Shown: positions 23,856-31,573 of the stretch, in pieces
Numbering within the stretch: position 1 is the stretch's first letter
Layout: every line of letters begins with the position of its first letter
Assembly (NCBI GenBank): GCA_017446025.1
Contig: JAFSRR010000098.1
Coordinates: 1 to 34,943 of the forward strand
Source of the DNA: Bacteroidales bacterium
Lineage (GTDB): Bacteria > Bacteroidota > Bacteroidia > Bacteroidales > UBA1402
Length of the DNA stretch: 34,943 bases
Direction of reading: 5' to 3'
Translations under genes and position numbers: made by a program
The notes under the pieces: model-generated
Databases searched by the model: none
The model's input: the letters and a program-made list of their open reading frames with translations, nothing else
Told to the model about the DNA's origin: nothing

Positions 23856-24751
23856 AAAAGATTCGTGCTGCCATTGTCGGTTACGGCAATATCGGTCATT
23901 ATGCCCTCCAGGCCCTGGAAGCAGCGCCTGATTTCGAAGTAGCAGGCATCGTCCGCCGCCAGGGAGCTCAGAACAAACCCATCGAACTGACCGCCTACGA
24001 GGTCGTGAAAGACATTCGTGAACTGAAAGACGTCGATGTGGCCATCCTGGCCACCCCCACCCGCTCCTGTGAGGAGTATGCCCGGCAGATCCTGCCTCTG
24101 GGCATCAACACGGTGGACTCGTTCGACATCCACACCATGATCTGCGATTACCGCCGCACTCTCGACGAAATCAACAAAAAAACCAACCCGGTGAGCGTCA
24201 TCGCCGCCGGCTGGGACCCGGGTAGCGACTCCATTGTCCGCGCCTTGATGCAAAGCCTGGCCCCCAAGGGTTTGAGCTATACCAATTTCGGCCCCGGCAT
24301 GTCGATGGGCCACAGCGTCTGCGTACGCTCCAAGAAAGGTGTCAAGAACGCCCTGTCGATGACCATTCCTTTGGGCGAAGGCATCCATCGCCGCATGGTC
24401 TATGTCGAGTTGGAGCCCGGCTACACACTCGAGCAAGTCACAGCCGACATCAAGGCCGACCCCTACTTTGCCAGCGACGAGACCCATGTCTTCCAGGTTG
24501 ATTCGGTCGATGAGGTCCGCGACATGGGCCACGGCGTGAACCTGGTGCGCAAAGGTGTCAGCGGCAAGACCCAGAACCAGCGGCTGGAGTTCAACATGAA
24601 CATCAACAACCCTGCCCTCACGGGCCAGGTGCTGGTCAACGTAGCCCGCGCCTCCATGCGCCTCAACCCCGGCTGCTACACCATGATCGAGATTCCGGTC
24701 ATCGACATGCTGCCCGGCGACAAGGAAGAGAATATCAAGCATCTCGTATAA
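23852..24751 (+). CDS. ddh: meso-Diaminopimelate dehydrogenase
   Basis: NADPH-dependent enzyme that reductively aminates L-2-amino-6-oxopimelate directly to meso-diaminopimelate, bypassing the succinylase or acetylase steps. The 299-residue protein opens with a Rossmann fold, MKKIRAAIVGYGNIGHYALQ, and has VDSFDIH, the family motif AAGWDPGSDS, and NFGPGMSMGHSV in the substrate domain. I place the start at the ATG at 23852 (ATGA overlap with the previous gene), because the longer frame to 23816 adds 12 residues before the nucleotide-binding fold. Its product is the substrate of LysA, encoded 20 kb away in this window. A bidirectional terminator lies about 45 nt downstream. Confidence 0.93.
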   Translation: MKKIRAAIVGYGNIGHYALQALEAAPDFEVAGIVRRQGAQNKPIELTAYEVVKDIRELKDVDVAILATPTRSCEEYARQILPLGINTVDSFDIHTMICDYRRTLDEINKKTNPVSVIAAGWDPGSDSIVRALMQSLAPKGLSYTNFGPGMSMGHSVCVRSKKGVKNALSMTIPLGEGIHRRMVYVELEPGYTLEQVTADIKADPYFASDETHVFQVDSVDEVRDMGHGVNLVRKGVSGKTQNQRLEFNMNINNPALTGQVLVNVARASMRLNPGCYTMIEIPVIDMLPGDKEENIKHLV

Positions 24752-24796
24752 CATCTGCTGCAAACGACACCCGCCGGCTTGCACCGCGATATAAAC

Positions 24797-24836
24797 AAGC
24801 AACGCCCGAAACCAAATGGTTCCAGGCGTTTGCTTT
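24797..24836. terminator. Probable bidirectional terminator between ddh and the GH105 gene
   Basis: AAGCAACGCC at 24797-24806 pairs with GGCGTTTGCTT at 24825-24835 with one bulged base, and the loop region can form a small inner stem (ACC with GGT). It sits between the convergent ends at 24751 and 24859. The U-tracts are weak on both sides (GCTTTATC on plus, GCTTGTTTATA on minus). Confidence 0.6.
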
Positions 24837-24858
24837 ATCAACCTTGTCACTCAGTTGC

Positions 24859-26037
24859 TTATCTATCCAATTCCAGACAGCCCAAGATGAAGGGGCCGGT
24901 GGCCTTGCCGTCGTTGTCGCGGATGCGCTCGTGGACATAGTAGTCGAAGCTGCCGTCGCGGTAGGGATTGCCGCCCAGGCCGCTCACAGCGCAGCATTGC
25001 GTCAGCGAAATCGTGCCGTCCCCGTTTTCGACGATGCGGTGCTCAATGAGCCCGTCCAGCACCCGGTTGGCCACCTCCTTGTAGGAAGCCGGCAGATAGC
25101 CCTTGTTGGCCGCCTTGGCATAGAAATACATCATCATCGAAGAGACCGAAGACTCCAGGTAGTTGCCTTCGCGGTCACCGGCATCCACCACCTGATACCA
25201 AAGGCCCGTAGCCTCGTCCTGCCAGCGCAGCATACCTTCGGCCAGGGTCTTGACGATGGCCAGCACCTCCGGCCGGCGCGGATGGTCTTCGGGAATGTAG
25301 TCCAGGTCGTCGACCAAGGCCATGGCATACCAACCGATACTGCGGCCCCAGAAATTGGGGGAATGGCCCGTCTCGGGGTCGGCCCAGGCCTGCTCATGCG
25401 ACGAATCCCAGGCATGGTAGAACAGCCCCTTGTCGGGATTGTAGGTATGGGTGGCCACCAAAGTGAGCTGGTTGATCACCTCGTCGATGCAGGCCGGCTC
25501 GCCAAAGGTGGCGCCATAGGCTGCCAGGAAGGGCGAAGCCATGTAAAGCCCGTCGAGCCACATCTGGTTGGGATAGATCTTCTTGTGCCAGAAGCCGCCT
25601 TCCGGGGTGCGCAGCTGTGAACGCAACTGCTTATCCATCAGTGTATCAATTGCCATACGGAAACGCTGCTGTCCGCTTTCGGCATAGAGGTCGAACAATA
25701 TCTTGCCCGAGTTGATGAAGTCCAGGTTGTAGTCGGCCGGACGATAGAGATGGATCTGTCCTTCAGGGCCGATGATCGTATCGCCCCACTGCCAGACATA
25801 GTCGTGGTATTTCTTGTCGCCGGTGGCCTGCCACATGGCCCAGAAGGCCTTGGCGCCCAGTCCTTGGGTATAGCCGAAAAACAGGCGCTTGCCGTGATCA
25901 AAGTTTTCCAGCTTCGGGAAACGCTGCATTTCCGAATCGGCCATCCTTTGCGACCATTTCTCTTTCTTGCCGCCGCACGACACCATGACCGTCATCGCCA
26001 GCACACTCACTCCACAAAAAATCGCTTTTCTAATCAT
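24859..26037 (-). CDS. GH105 unsaturated rhamnogalacturonyl hydrolase-like lipoprotein
   Basis: Removes the 4,5-unsaturated uronic acid left at the non-reducing end by pectin lyases, releasing a free sugar for uptake. The 392-residue protein begins MIRKAIFCGVSVLAMTVMVS followed by Cys21, a lipoprotein signal with an imperfect lipobox. The mature part is an alpha/alpha six-barrel: GYTQGLGAKAFW, YNLDFINSGKILFDLY, IYPNQMWLDGLYMASPF, with the conserved Asp region of GH105/GH88, FWGRSIGWYAMALVDDL, YLESSVSSMMMYFYAKA and CCAVSGLGGNPYRDGSFDYY near the end. The related family GH88 is the main alternative. It is divergent from malQ with a 113-nt shared spacer and convergent with ddh. Confidence 0.87.
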   Translation of the reverse strand: MIRKAIFCGVSVLAMTVMVSCGGKKEKWSQRMADSEMQRFPKLENFDHGKRLFFGYTQGLGAKAFWAMWQATGDKKYHDYVWQWGDTIIGPEGQIHLYRPADYNLDFINSGKILFDLYAESGQQRFRMAIDTLMDKQLRSQLRTPEGGFWHKKIYPNQMWLDGLYMASPFLAAYGATFGEPACIDEVINQLTLVATHTYNPDKGLFYHAWDSSHEQAWADPETGHSPNFWGRSIGWYAMALVDDLDYIPEDHPRRPEVLAIVKTLAEGMLRWQDEATGLWYQVVDAGDREGNYLESSVSSMMMYFYAKAANKGYLPASYKEVANRVLDGLIEHRIVENGDGTISLTQCCAVSGLGGNPYRDGSFDYYVHERIRDNDGKATGPFILGCLELDR

Positions 26038-26066
26038 ATCATCGTTATTTTACATATTTACAACGC

Positions 26067-26074
26067 CAAAGATA
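26067..26074 (-). promoter_or_regulatory. Likely -7 box of the GH105 gene
   Basis: On the minus strand TATCTTTG matches TAnnTTTG exactly and lies 29 nt before the ATG at 26037. No clear TTTG is found at the -33 distance; a short inverted repeat (AATTG-GG-CAATT, 26081-26092) occupies the spacer region instead. Confidence 0.5.
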
Positions 26075-26099
26075 TAGAATAATTGGGCAATTCCATTGC

Positions 26100-26130
26100 T
26101 TTGACTTTCTGTTTTCTTGCACTATTTTTG
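26100..26130 (+). promoter_or_regulatory. Promoter of the 4-alpha-glucanotransferase gene
   Basis: TTTG at 26100-26103 and TATTTTTG at 26123-26130 are separated by 19 nt, the textbook Bacteroidetes arrangement. The predicted start near 26136 leaves a leader of about 15 nt that contains AAGGAG, an unusually good Shine-Dalgarno for this group. Confidence 0.8.
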
Positions 26131-26150
26131 TGACAAGAAAAGGAGAAGAG

Positions 26151-28922
26151 ATGCATCTGAGGTTCGAGATTGATTATCAAGCCCGTTGGGGGCAGGAAAT
26201 GTGCGTGCTGGGACAGTCGTACATGAGTGTCTGGAACGAGCAGTTCCCGCTACTGATGCACTGCGACGACGGTTCACACTGGTGGGCCGAAGCCGAGGTC
26301 TCGGATTTCGAAGACGAGCTCAGCTACCATTATGCCCTGCGCCGGGAAGACGGCAGTTTCCTGCACGAAGGCGGACCGCGGCGTAAAATGAAACTGCAGC
26401 CCGGCACCAGCCTCAAGATCGAGGACTATTGGCAGACAGACACTCCCGAAGACGTGTTCCTGCGCAGCGGCTTTACCCGCAACCTGTTTGACAGGCATTG
26501 GCAGGACCTGCCCCACCGTGGAGCGATTGTCCCGGCCTCGGGACTCAAACAGCATCTCTGCCTGCAACTGCTGCACCCCCGCCTCGAGCCACACCAGCAC
26601 CTGGGCATCCTGGGCAGCCATCCCCTGCTGGGCCATTGGCAGGCCGCCGAGATCTATCCCATGGACGACAGCCTCTATCCCCTGTGGCAAGCCAAGATCG
26701 CCTGCGAAGACCTGGCTGCCGGTCTGGAAGCCACCGATCAAGGGATTGAAATCAAATACAAATACGTCATCTACGAGCCCGACAGCCGTCGCATTGTCGA
26801 TCTGGAAAACGGCGACGACCGCCGTCTCTGGCTGCCGGCCGACTGGCTCAAAGGAGCATCGGCCCGGCCCGACAATATCCTGCGCCACGATTTTCCCTTC
26901 CGCTTCAGCCAGCCTGCGTGGCGTGGTGCCGGTACGGCCATCCCCTTGTTTTCGTTGCGCAGCCGCCGCGACATGGGCATCGGAGAGTTTCCCGACCTGA
27001 AACTGCTGGCCGACTGGGCCGTCCAAACCGGACAGCGCATCATCCAGACCCTGCCGGTCAACGACACCACCCTCCATCACAACCGCCGCGACTCCTATCC
27101 CTACAACGCCGTCTCGGTGTTCGCGCTCAACCCCATCTTCATCAACATCGAAACCATGGGGCGGCTCGATGACGACGAAATGCGGCAGTACCGCGAGGAA
27201 TGCCGGCTGCTCAACCAGGGGGAGATTGCCGACTACGACCAGGTGGCCAAAATCAAGATGAGATGGTTCCAACTCATCTACGATAGAATAAGTAGTACCT
27301 ACGACAGGAATTTCGATGAGTTCATCGAGCGCAACAGGCATTGGATCATCGACTATGCCGCCTTTTGCTACCTGCGCGACCGGTACGGCACGCCCGACTT
27401 CCGCCAATGGCCCGACTATAGCCGTTACGATGCCGAACAGGTGGCCCGCCTGGAAAAAAAAGCCTACCCCACAATAAAGTTCTATTGCTTTTTGCAATAT
27501 CATGCCGACCGCCAGCTGCGCGAGGCCAGGCACTATGCCCGCCGCCGCGGCGTGATGCTCAAGGGCGACATTCCCATCGGCATCAGTCCCGACAGCGTCG
27601 ACGCCTGGGTCCATCCCGAACTGTTCAACCTGGAGGCTTCGGCCGGTGCGCCGCCCGATGATTTCTCCATTTCTGGCCAGAACTGGGGCTTCCCCACCTA
27701 TCGCTGGGACGAGATGGCCAAAGACGGATTTAGATGGTGGCAGCAGCGTTTCCAAAAGATGGCCGACTATTTCGATGCCTACCGCATCGACCATATCCTG
27801 GGCTTCTTCCGCATCTGGGAGAACAGTCGCGACGATGTCTGGGGCCTGCGGGGCCGCTTCTCGCCCGCCCTGCCCTACAGCCTGGAAGATTTGCAGCAGC
27901 TGGGCATCGACCTGGGCCTGGAGCGGCTGGTGCAGCCCTATATCTGCCCCGACGCCTTGAAAGAACTCTTCGGCAAGCGGGCCGACGAGGTGAAGGAAAC
28001 CTTCCTGGAGGAGCGAAGCCTCAGCCTTGCCCGTCAGATTGCGGGCGGAGCAACCCTTCCTGCCGGCAAACTGCCACGCTACCGCTTCAAACCGGCCTTC
28101 GACACCCAGCACAAGGTCAAAGCCTGGCTTGCCAAGCAGCCACAGGCCACAGAGGAGGCCCTGCGCGACGGACTCTACCTGTTGCTGAGCGACGTGCTTT
28201 TCGTCGGCGACCTGCACGAGAAGGATTTGCTGCATCCGCGCATCTCGATGAGCCGTTCCTACAGCTTCAAGATGTTGCCCGAGGCCATGCAACGAAAGCT
28301 TTCCGCTCTCTACGAAGACTTTTTCTATCACCGGCACAACGAGTTCTGGAAAGCATCGGCCCTGCAAAAGCTGCCCGCCCTGGTGGGAGCCACCGACATG
28401 CTGGTCTGCGGCGAAGATCTGGGCATGGTGCCCGCCTGCGTGCCTGAGGTGATGCAACAGCTCAACATCCTCTCGCTCGAGATCCAGCGCATGCCCAAGC
28501 AGATGCGCGAATTCGGCGACACGACCAGCCTGCCCTGGCTGTCGGTATGCACGACCGGCACGCACGACATGAACCCTCTTCGCGCCTGGTGGGAGGAAGA
28601 TCCCGAAAAAACTCAGCGCTATTACAACCAGGTGCTGGGCAAAGAGGGAGAAGCCCCCAAGACCTGCACGGCCGCCATCGTCGGCGAGATTGTGCGCCGG
28701 CATCTGGCTTCGCCGGCCATGTGGGTGATCCTGCCCTGGCAGGACTGGATTGCCACCGAAGCCCGCCTGCAACGGCCCGATCCTGCCTGCGAACGCATCA
28801 ACGTGCCCACCGACAGCCACAACTACTGGTGCTATCGCATGCATCTCTGCCTGGAAGACCTGCTGCAGGAAAAGACCTTCAACGAGCGCCTGCGCGACAT
28901 GATCCATCAGAGCGGCCGCTGA
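26151..28922 (+). CDS. malQ: 4-alpha-glucanotransferase, DPE2-like, with N-terminal CBM20-like modules
   Basis: A GH77 disproportionating enzyme that transfers alpha-1,4-glucan chains between maltodextrins or to glycogen. The ATG at 26151 is preceded by AAGGAG; the frame extends to a GTG at 26130, but that codon is part of the promoter. The 923 residues start with two starch-binding-like modules (about 1-120 and 130-250; YMSVWNEQFPLL, HLGILGSHPLLGHWQAAEIY), as in plant DPE2 and Bacteroidetes homologues. The catalytic barrel runs from about 265. It has nucleophile Asp547 (DAYRIDHILGFFR), acid/base Glu755 (VCGEDLGMVP) and the third Asp806 (CTTGTHDMNPLRAWW). No signal peptide is seen, so it acts in the cytoplasm. 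It is divergent from the GH105 gene. Confidence 0.93.
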   Translation: MHLRFEIDYQARWGQEMCVLGQSYMSVWNEQFPLLMHCDDGSHWWAEAEVSDFEDELSYHYALRREDGSFLHEGGPRRKMKLQPGTSLKIEDYWQTDTPEDVFLRSGFTRNLFDRHWQDLPHRGAIVPASGLKQHLCLQLLHPRLEPHQHLGILGSHPLLGHWQAAEIYPMDDSLYPLWQAKIACEDLAAGLEATDQGIEIKYKYVIYEPDSRRIVDLENGDDRRLWLPADWLKGASARPDNILRHDFPFRFSQPAWRGAGTAIPLFSLRSRRDMGIGEFPDLKLLADWAVQTGQRIIQTLPVNDTTLHHNRRDSYPYNAVSVFALNPIFINIETMGRLDDDEMRQYREECRLLNQGEIADYDQVAKIKMRWFQLIYDRISSTYDRNFDEFIERNRHWIIDYAAFCYLRDRYGTPDFRQWPDYSRYDAEQVARLEKKAYPTIKFYCFLQYHADRQLREARHYARRRGVMLKGDIPIGISPDSVDAWVHPELFNLEASAGAPPDDFSISGQNWGFPTYRWDEMAKDGFRWWQQRFQKMADYFDAYRIDHILGFFRIWENSRDDVWGLRGRFSPALPYSLEDLQQLGIDLGLERLVQPYICPDALKELFGKRADEVKETFLEERSLSLARQIAGGATLPAGKLPRYRFKPAFDTQHKVKAWLAKQPQATEEALRDGLYLLLSDVLFVGDLHEKDLLHPRISMSRSYSFKMLPEAMQRKLSALYEDFFYHRHNEFWKASALQKLPALVGATDMLVCGEDLGMVPACVPEVMQQLNILSLEIQRMPKQMREFGDTTSLPWLSVCTTGTHDMNPLRAWWEEDPEKTQRYYNQVLGKEGEAPKTCTAAIVGEIVRRHLASPAMWVILPWQDWIATEARLQRPDPACERINVPTDSHNYWCYRMHLCLEDLLQEKTFNERLRDMIHQSGR

Positions 28923-29067
28923 CAATATTATCAAACAAGCGATAAACTATCTTGTAAAAGAGCCATCAACGACGCTTTTGCAAATTATTACCATTATCTT
29001 TACGGCTGAGTGCGGCGACCCGAGTGTGGTTCGCCCGACTTATATGGACATCATAACAGCAAATAAT

Positions 29068-31233
29068 ATGGAAACTCTCCACACGATGACCAAGCGATTG
29101 ATGCTGACCGGCCTGCTCTGTCTGGCCGGTCTCAGTGCAATAGCACAATCCCAGCCTCCCGTTGCCAGAGGGCAGCAGCCTGCGCAGACAACCCGCCAGC
29201 AGGCTATGCCGCGCCGGGGTGGAGCCATGACAGCCGAGTATTTCAAGACGGAAGATGCCCGTCACATCGGCGACCAGATGCTGCTCTACCAGCGTGTCAC
29301 CGGCGGCTGGCCCAAGAACATCAACATGTACCGTGAGCTGAGCCAGGAAGAGCGTGCCCGGGTATTGGCCGATAAAGAGCGCCGCGACGACTCGACCATC
29401 GACAACAGCGCCACCACCTCGCAGATGAACTACCTGGCCCGTCTGTATCAGGCCACCAAGGACAAACGCTATCGCGAGGCTTTCTGCCACGCTGTCGAAT
29501 ATTTGCTCAGCGGACAATACGACAATGGCGGCTGGCCCCAGTTCTGGCCCGACCCCCATGGCTATCAGGTACATATCACCTACAACGACAACGCCATGGT
29601 CAACACCATGAACCTGCTGCGCGACATTGCCGAGCAGAAGGAACCCTATCAGGGCAAGCTCACCGACAAGGCCCTGCGCCGCCGCGCCAAGGAAGCCTTC
29701 GACAAGGGTGTCGAGTGCATGCTGGCCACCCAGATGCGCCGCAACGGCCAGCTCACCATTTGGTGCCAGCAGCATGACCATATCACCTACGAACCGGCTT
29801 CGGCCCGTGCCTATGAACTGCCCTCCTACTGCCCGCAGGAGAGCGCCGGCATCGTGCGTCTGCTCATGCAGCTGCCCAATCCCGACGAACGTGTCAAAGC
29901 AGCCGTCCATGCCGCCATGGCCTGGTTCGACCGCTACAAGCTGACCGGTGTGCGCATCGAGCGCAGCGGCCGAGGCAACGACCGCGACACCCGACTGGTG
30001 GCCGACCCAGATGCCCGTCCGCTCTGGGGCCGCTATTACGACCTGGAATTCTGCGAGCCCTATGTCTGCGACCGCGACGGAGTGCCCCGCCGGCGGCTCG
30101 ACCAGATCGGTCCCGAACGCCGCAACGGCTACTCTTGGTATGGCGACGGCCCGGCCGGCCTCTATGCCCTCTACAACGACTGGGCCGACCGTTACGATCC
30201 CGCCCACAAGCTCACGCTCGACCTCAACAGCCCCGGAGCCAACCAGACCGGTCTGATTCAGTTGGAACGCCAGCCTCAAAAAGACATGGCAGCCTTTGAT
30301 GTGATTGTCCGCGAAGGCGAGAGCATCCAGGCAGCCATCGAGAAGGCTCCCCAAAGCCCCGAAAAGCCTTTCAAGATATTCATCGGCAAAGGCACCTACC
30401 ATCAGAAAGTCATCATCGACCGGCCCAACATCGTGCTGGTGGGCGAAGACCGCGACAATACAATCATCACCCTGGCCGAGACGGCCCAGACCCGCCAGAT
30501 CACCGAATATCACGGCAAGAGCGTAGGCAACGGGGTGATTGTGCTGCAGGAAGGCGCCGACGACTGTGTGATCAGCGGCCTGACGGTCTATAACAGCTAC
30601 GGCACCACGGTTGAACCGGGCAACACCACCCACCAGATGGCCGTCTTCGGACGCGCCACCCGCACCATAGTCATCAACAGCAACATCTGGGCCGACGGCA
30701 ACGACGCACTCTCGCTCTGGGCTCCCGGCAGCAACGGCATGTACTACCACGCCGACCTCTACCTGCGCTGCCCCGGTGTGGACTTCCTCTGCCCCCGAGG
30801 CTGGTGCTATGCCACACGCTGCCGCTTCTACGGCGACAGCCGGGCCATCATCTGGCACGACGGCCGCGGCGACCAGGACAAGAAACTGGTCATCACCAAT
30901 TCCAGTTTCGATGCCAAGACACCCACGCCCCTGGGCCGCTATCACCACGACGCCCAGTTCTACCTGATCAACTGCAAGCTTTCGGACAAGATCCTGGATT
31001 CGAACATCAGCTATGCCTACACCGACAAGGTGCTCGACCCCTGCCCTTGGGGACAGCGCACCTATTACTACGGCTGCACCCGTGACGGCGGCCATAGCGG
31101 CTGGCTCCGCAACAATCTCGACCAGTCGCCCGGCAATCCCCCCTTCCACGCCATCACGGCCCTGTGGACCTTTGCGGGCCGCTGGGATCCCGAGCAGCAC
31201 ATCCGCGAGCTCTGGCCTGTTCTGGCCTACTAA
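29068..31233 (+). CDS. Secreted pectate lyase (PL10) fused to pectin methylesterase-like domain (CE8)
   Basis: A two-domain pectin enzyme. The start is probably the ATG at 29068 (after an A-rich stretch, 721 residues) or 29086; both give a signal peptide ending near LAGLSAIAQ. Residues about 45-395 are PL10 lyase (GGWPKNINMYREL, DNGGWPQFWPDPHGYQ, ITYNDNAMVNTMNLLRDI, WYGDGPAGLYALYNDW), which cleaves polygalacturonate by beta-elimination. From about 406 a parallel beta-helix esterase follows (FDVIVREGESIQAAIEKAP, GKGTYHQKVII, LVGEDRDNTIITLAE), which would remove methyl esters first. The esterase is divergent: DFLCPRGWCYATRCRFYG stands where GTVDFIFG is usual, and LGRYHHDAQFYL where LGRPW is usual. 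A weak -7-like box (TATCTTTA, 28995-29002) precedes it; an imperfect hairpin at 28952-28983 may end malQ transcription. Confidence 0.88.
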   Translation: METLHTMTKRLMLTGLLCLAGLSAIAQSQPPVARGQQPAQTTRQQAMPRRGGAMTAEYFKTEDARHIGDQMLLYQRVTGGWPKNINMYRELSQEERARVLADKERRDDSTIDNSATTSQMNYLARLYQATKDKRYREAFCHAVEYLLSGQYDNGGWPQFWPDPHGYQVHITYNDNAMVNTMNLLRDIAEQKEPYQGKLTDKALRRRAKEAFDKGVECMLATQMRRNGQLTIWCQQHDHITYEPASARAYELPSYCPQESAGIVRLLMQLPNPDERVKAAVHAAMAWFDRYKLTGVRIERSGRGNDRDTRLVADPDARPLWGRYYDLEFCEPYVCDRDGVPRRRLDQIGPERRNGYSWYGDGPAGLYALYNDWADRYDPAHKLTLDLNSPGANQTGLIQLERQPQKDMAAFDVIVREGESIQAAIEKAPQSPEKPFKIFIGKGTYHQKVIIDRPNIVLVGEDRDNTIITLAETAQTRQITEYHGKSVGNGVIVLQEGADDCVISGLTVYNSYGTTVEPGNTTHQMAVFGRATRTIVINSNIWADGNDALSLWAPGSNGMYYHADLYLRCPGVDFLCPRGWCYATRCRFYGDSRAIIWHDGRGDQDKKLVITNSSFDAKTPTPLGRYHHDAQFYLINCKLSDKILDSNISYAYTDKVLDPCPWGQRTYYYGCTRDGGHSGWLRNNLDQSPGNPPFHAITALWTFAGRWDPEQHIRELWPVLAY

Positions 31234-31272
31234 ATTTTCCCTGAACCTTGGGGCGGTTTCCTATTAACCTCT

Positions 31273-31305
31273 GGGTCTTGGGCTCGAGCCCCAAGCGGGT
31301 CACCG
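31273..31305 (+). pseudogene. 3'-terminal fragment of tRNA-Lys (33 nt)
   Basis: These 33 nt match the variable loop, T-arm, acceptor 3' strand, discriminator and three following bases of the intact tRNA-Lys at 31443-31475 in the same orientation, with a single mismatch (C at 31283 for the first T-loop base). No 5' half is present before it. It lies 39 nt after the PL10-CE8 stop and 170 bp ahead of its match. It cannot form a tRNA. Possible origins are a decayed tandem copy or a former integration (att) scar. Confidence 0.85.
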
Positions 31306-31340
31306 GCCCGACAGGGGCGGAAAATTTATTTGGCGATGCT

Positions 31341-31370
31341 TTTGGTTTTCATTGAAAAGCATTATCTTTG
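31341..31370 (+). promoter_or_regulatory. Promoter of tRNA-Lys
   Basis: TTTG at 31341-31344 and TATCTTTG at 31363-31370 are separated by 18 nt, a good Bacteroidetes promoter placed 29 nt before the tRNA. An 8-bp perfect inverted repeat (ATGCTTTT 31336-31343 and AAAAGCAT 31355-31362) overlaps the -33 element and ends flush against the -7 box. Confidence 0.75.
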
Positions 31371-31399
31371 CACCGCTTTTTCAGAAAGCAGCAAGGTCA

Positions 31400-31472
31400 G
31401 ACTCGCTAGCTCAGTAGGTAGAGCACATCCCTTTTAAGGATGGGGTCTTGGGTTCGAGCCCCAAGCGGGTCA
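31400..31472 (+). tRNA. tRNA-Lys (anticodon UUU)
   Basis: A complete 73-nt cloverleaf. The acceptor stem GACTCGC pairs with GCGGGTC (one G-U); the D-arm is GCTC/GAGC; the anticodon stem is CATCC/GGATG with loop CTTTTAA, giving anticodon UUU at 31433-31435; the variable loop has 5 nt; the T-arm is TTGGG/CCCAA with loop TTCGAGC; the discriminator is A. The genome continues CCG, so CCA is not encoded and must be added by a CCA enzyme such as that at 8563-9999. It has its own promoter and terminator. Confidence 0.97.
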
Positions 31473-31480
31473 CCGAAACA

Positions 31481-31523
31481 AAAGGAAAGCTTTGAAAACC
31501 AAAGCTTTCCTTTTTCTTTTTTT
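31481..31523. terminator. Bidirectional intrinsic terminator for tRNA-Lys and the deacylase gene
   Basis: A perfect 13-bp stem, AAAGGAAAGCTTT (31481-31493) with its complement at 31501-31513, has a 7-nt loop. On the plus strand it runs into TTCTTTTTTT; on the minus strand it runs into TTTTGTTTC. It starts 8 nt after the tRNA and lies 50 nt beyond the end of the minus-strand gene at 31574. Confidence 0.9.
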
Positions 31524-31573
31524 ACCATAAACATCATTGGAAACGCACGGGCAGAAAGCCCTTACTTCCTACT

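Noticed and set aside
26274..28934. 886-codon frame on the minus strand opposite malQ
   Set aside because: Antisense shadow of a gene with all catalytic residues in place; no promoter or recognisable domain.
28966..31200. 744-codon frame on the minus strand opposite PL10-CE8
   Set aside because: Same antisense effect; composition typical of a reverse frame (Val, Gly, Ala, His rich).
31273..31472. Reading the tRNA-Lys fragment as the far end of an island that starts at this tRNA
   Set aside because: The fragment is upstream of the intact tRNA, the wrong side for integration into this copy's 3' end, and no integrase or second intact tRNA-Lys is visible in the window.
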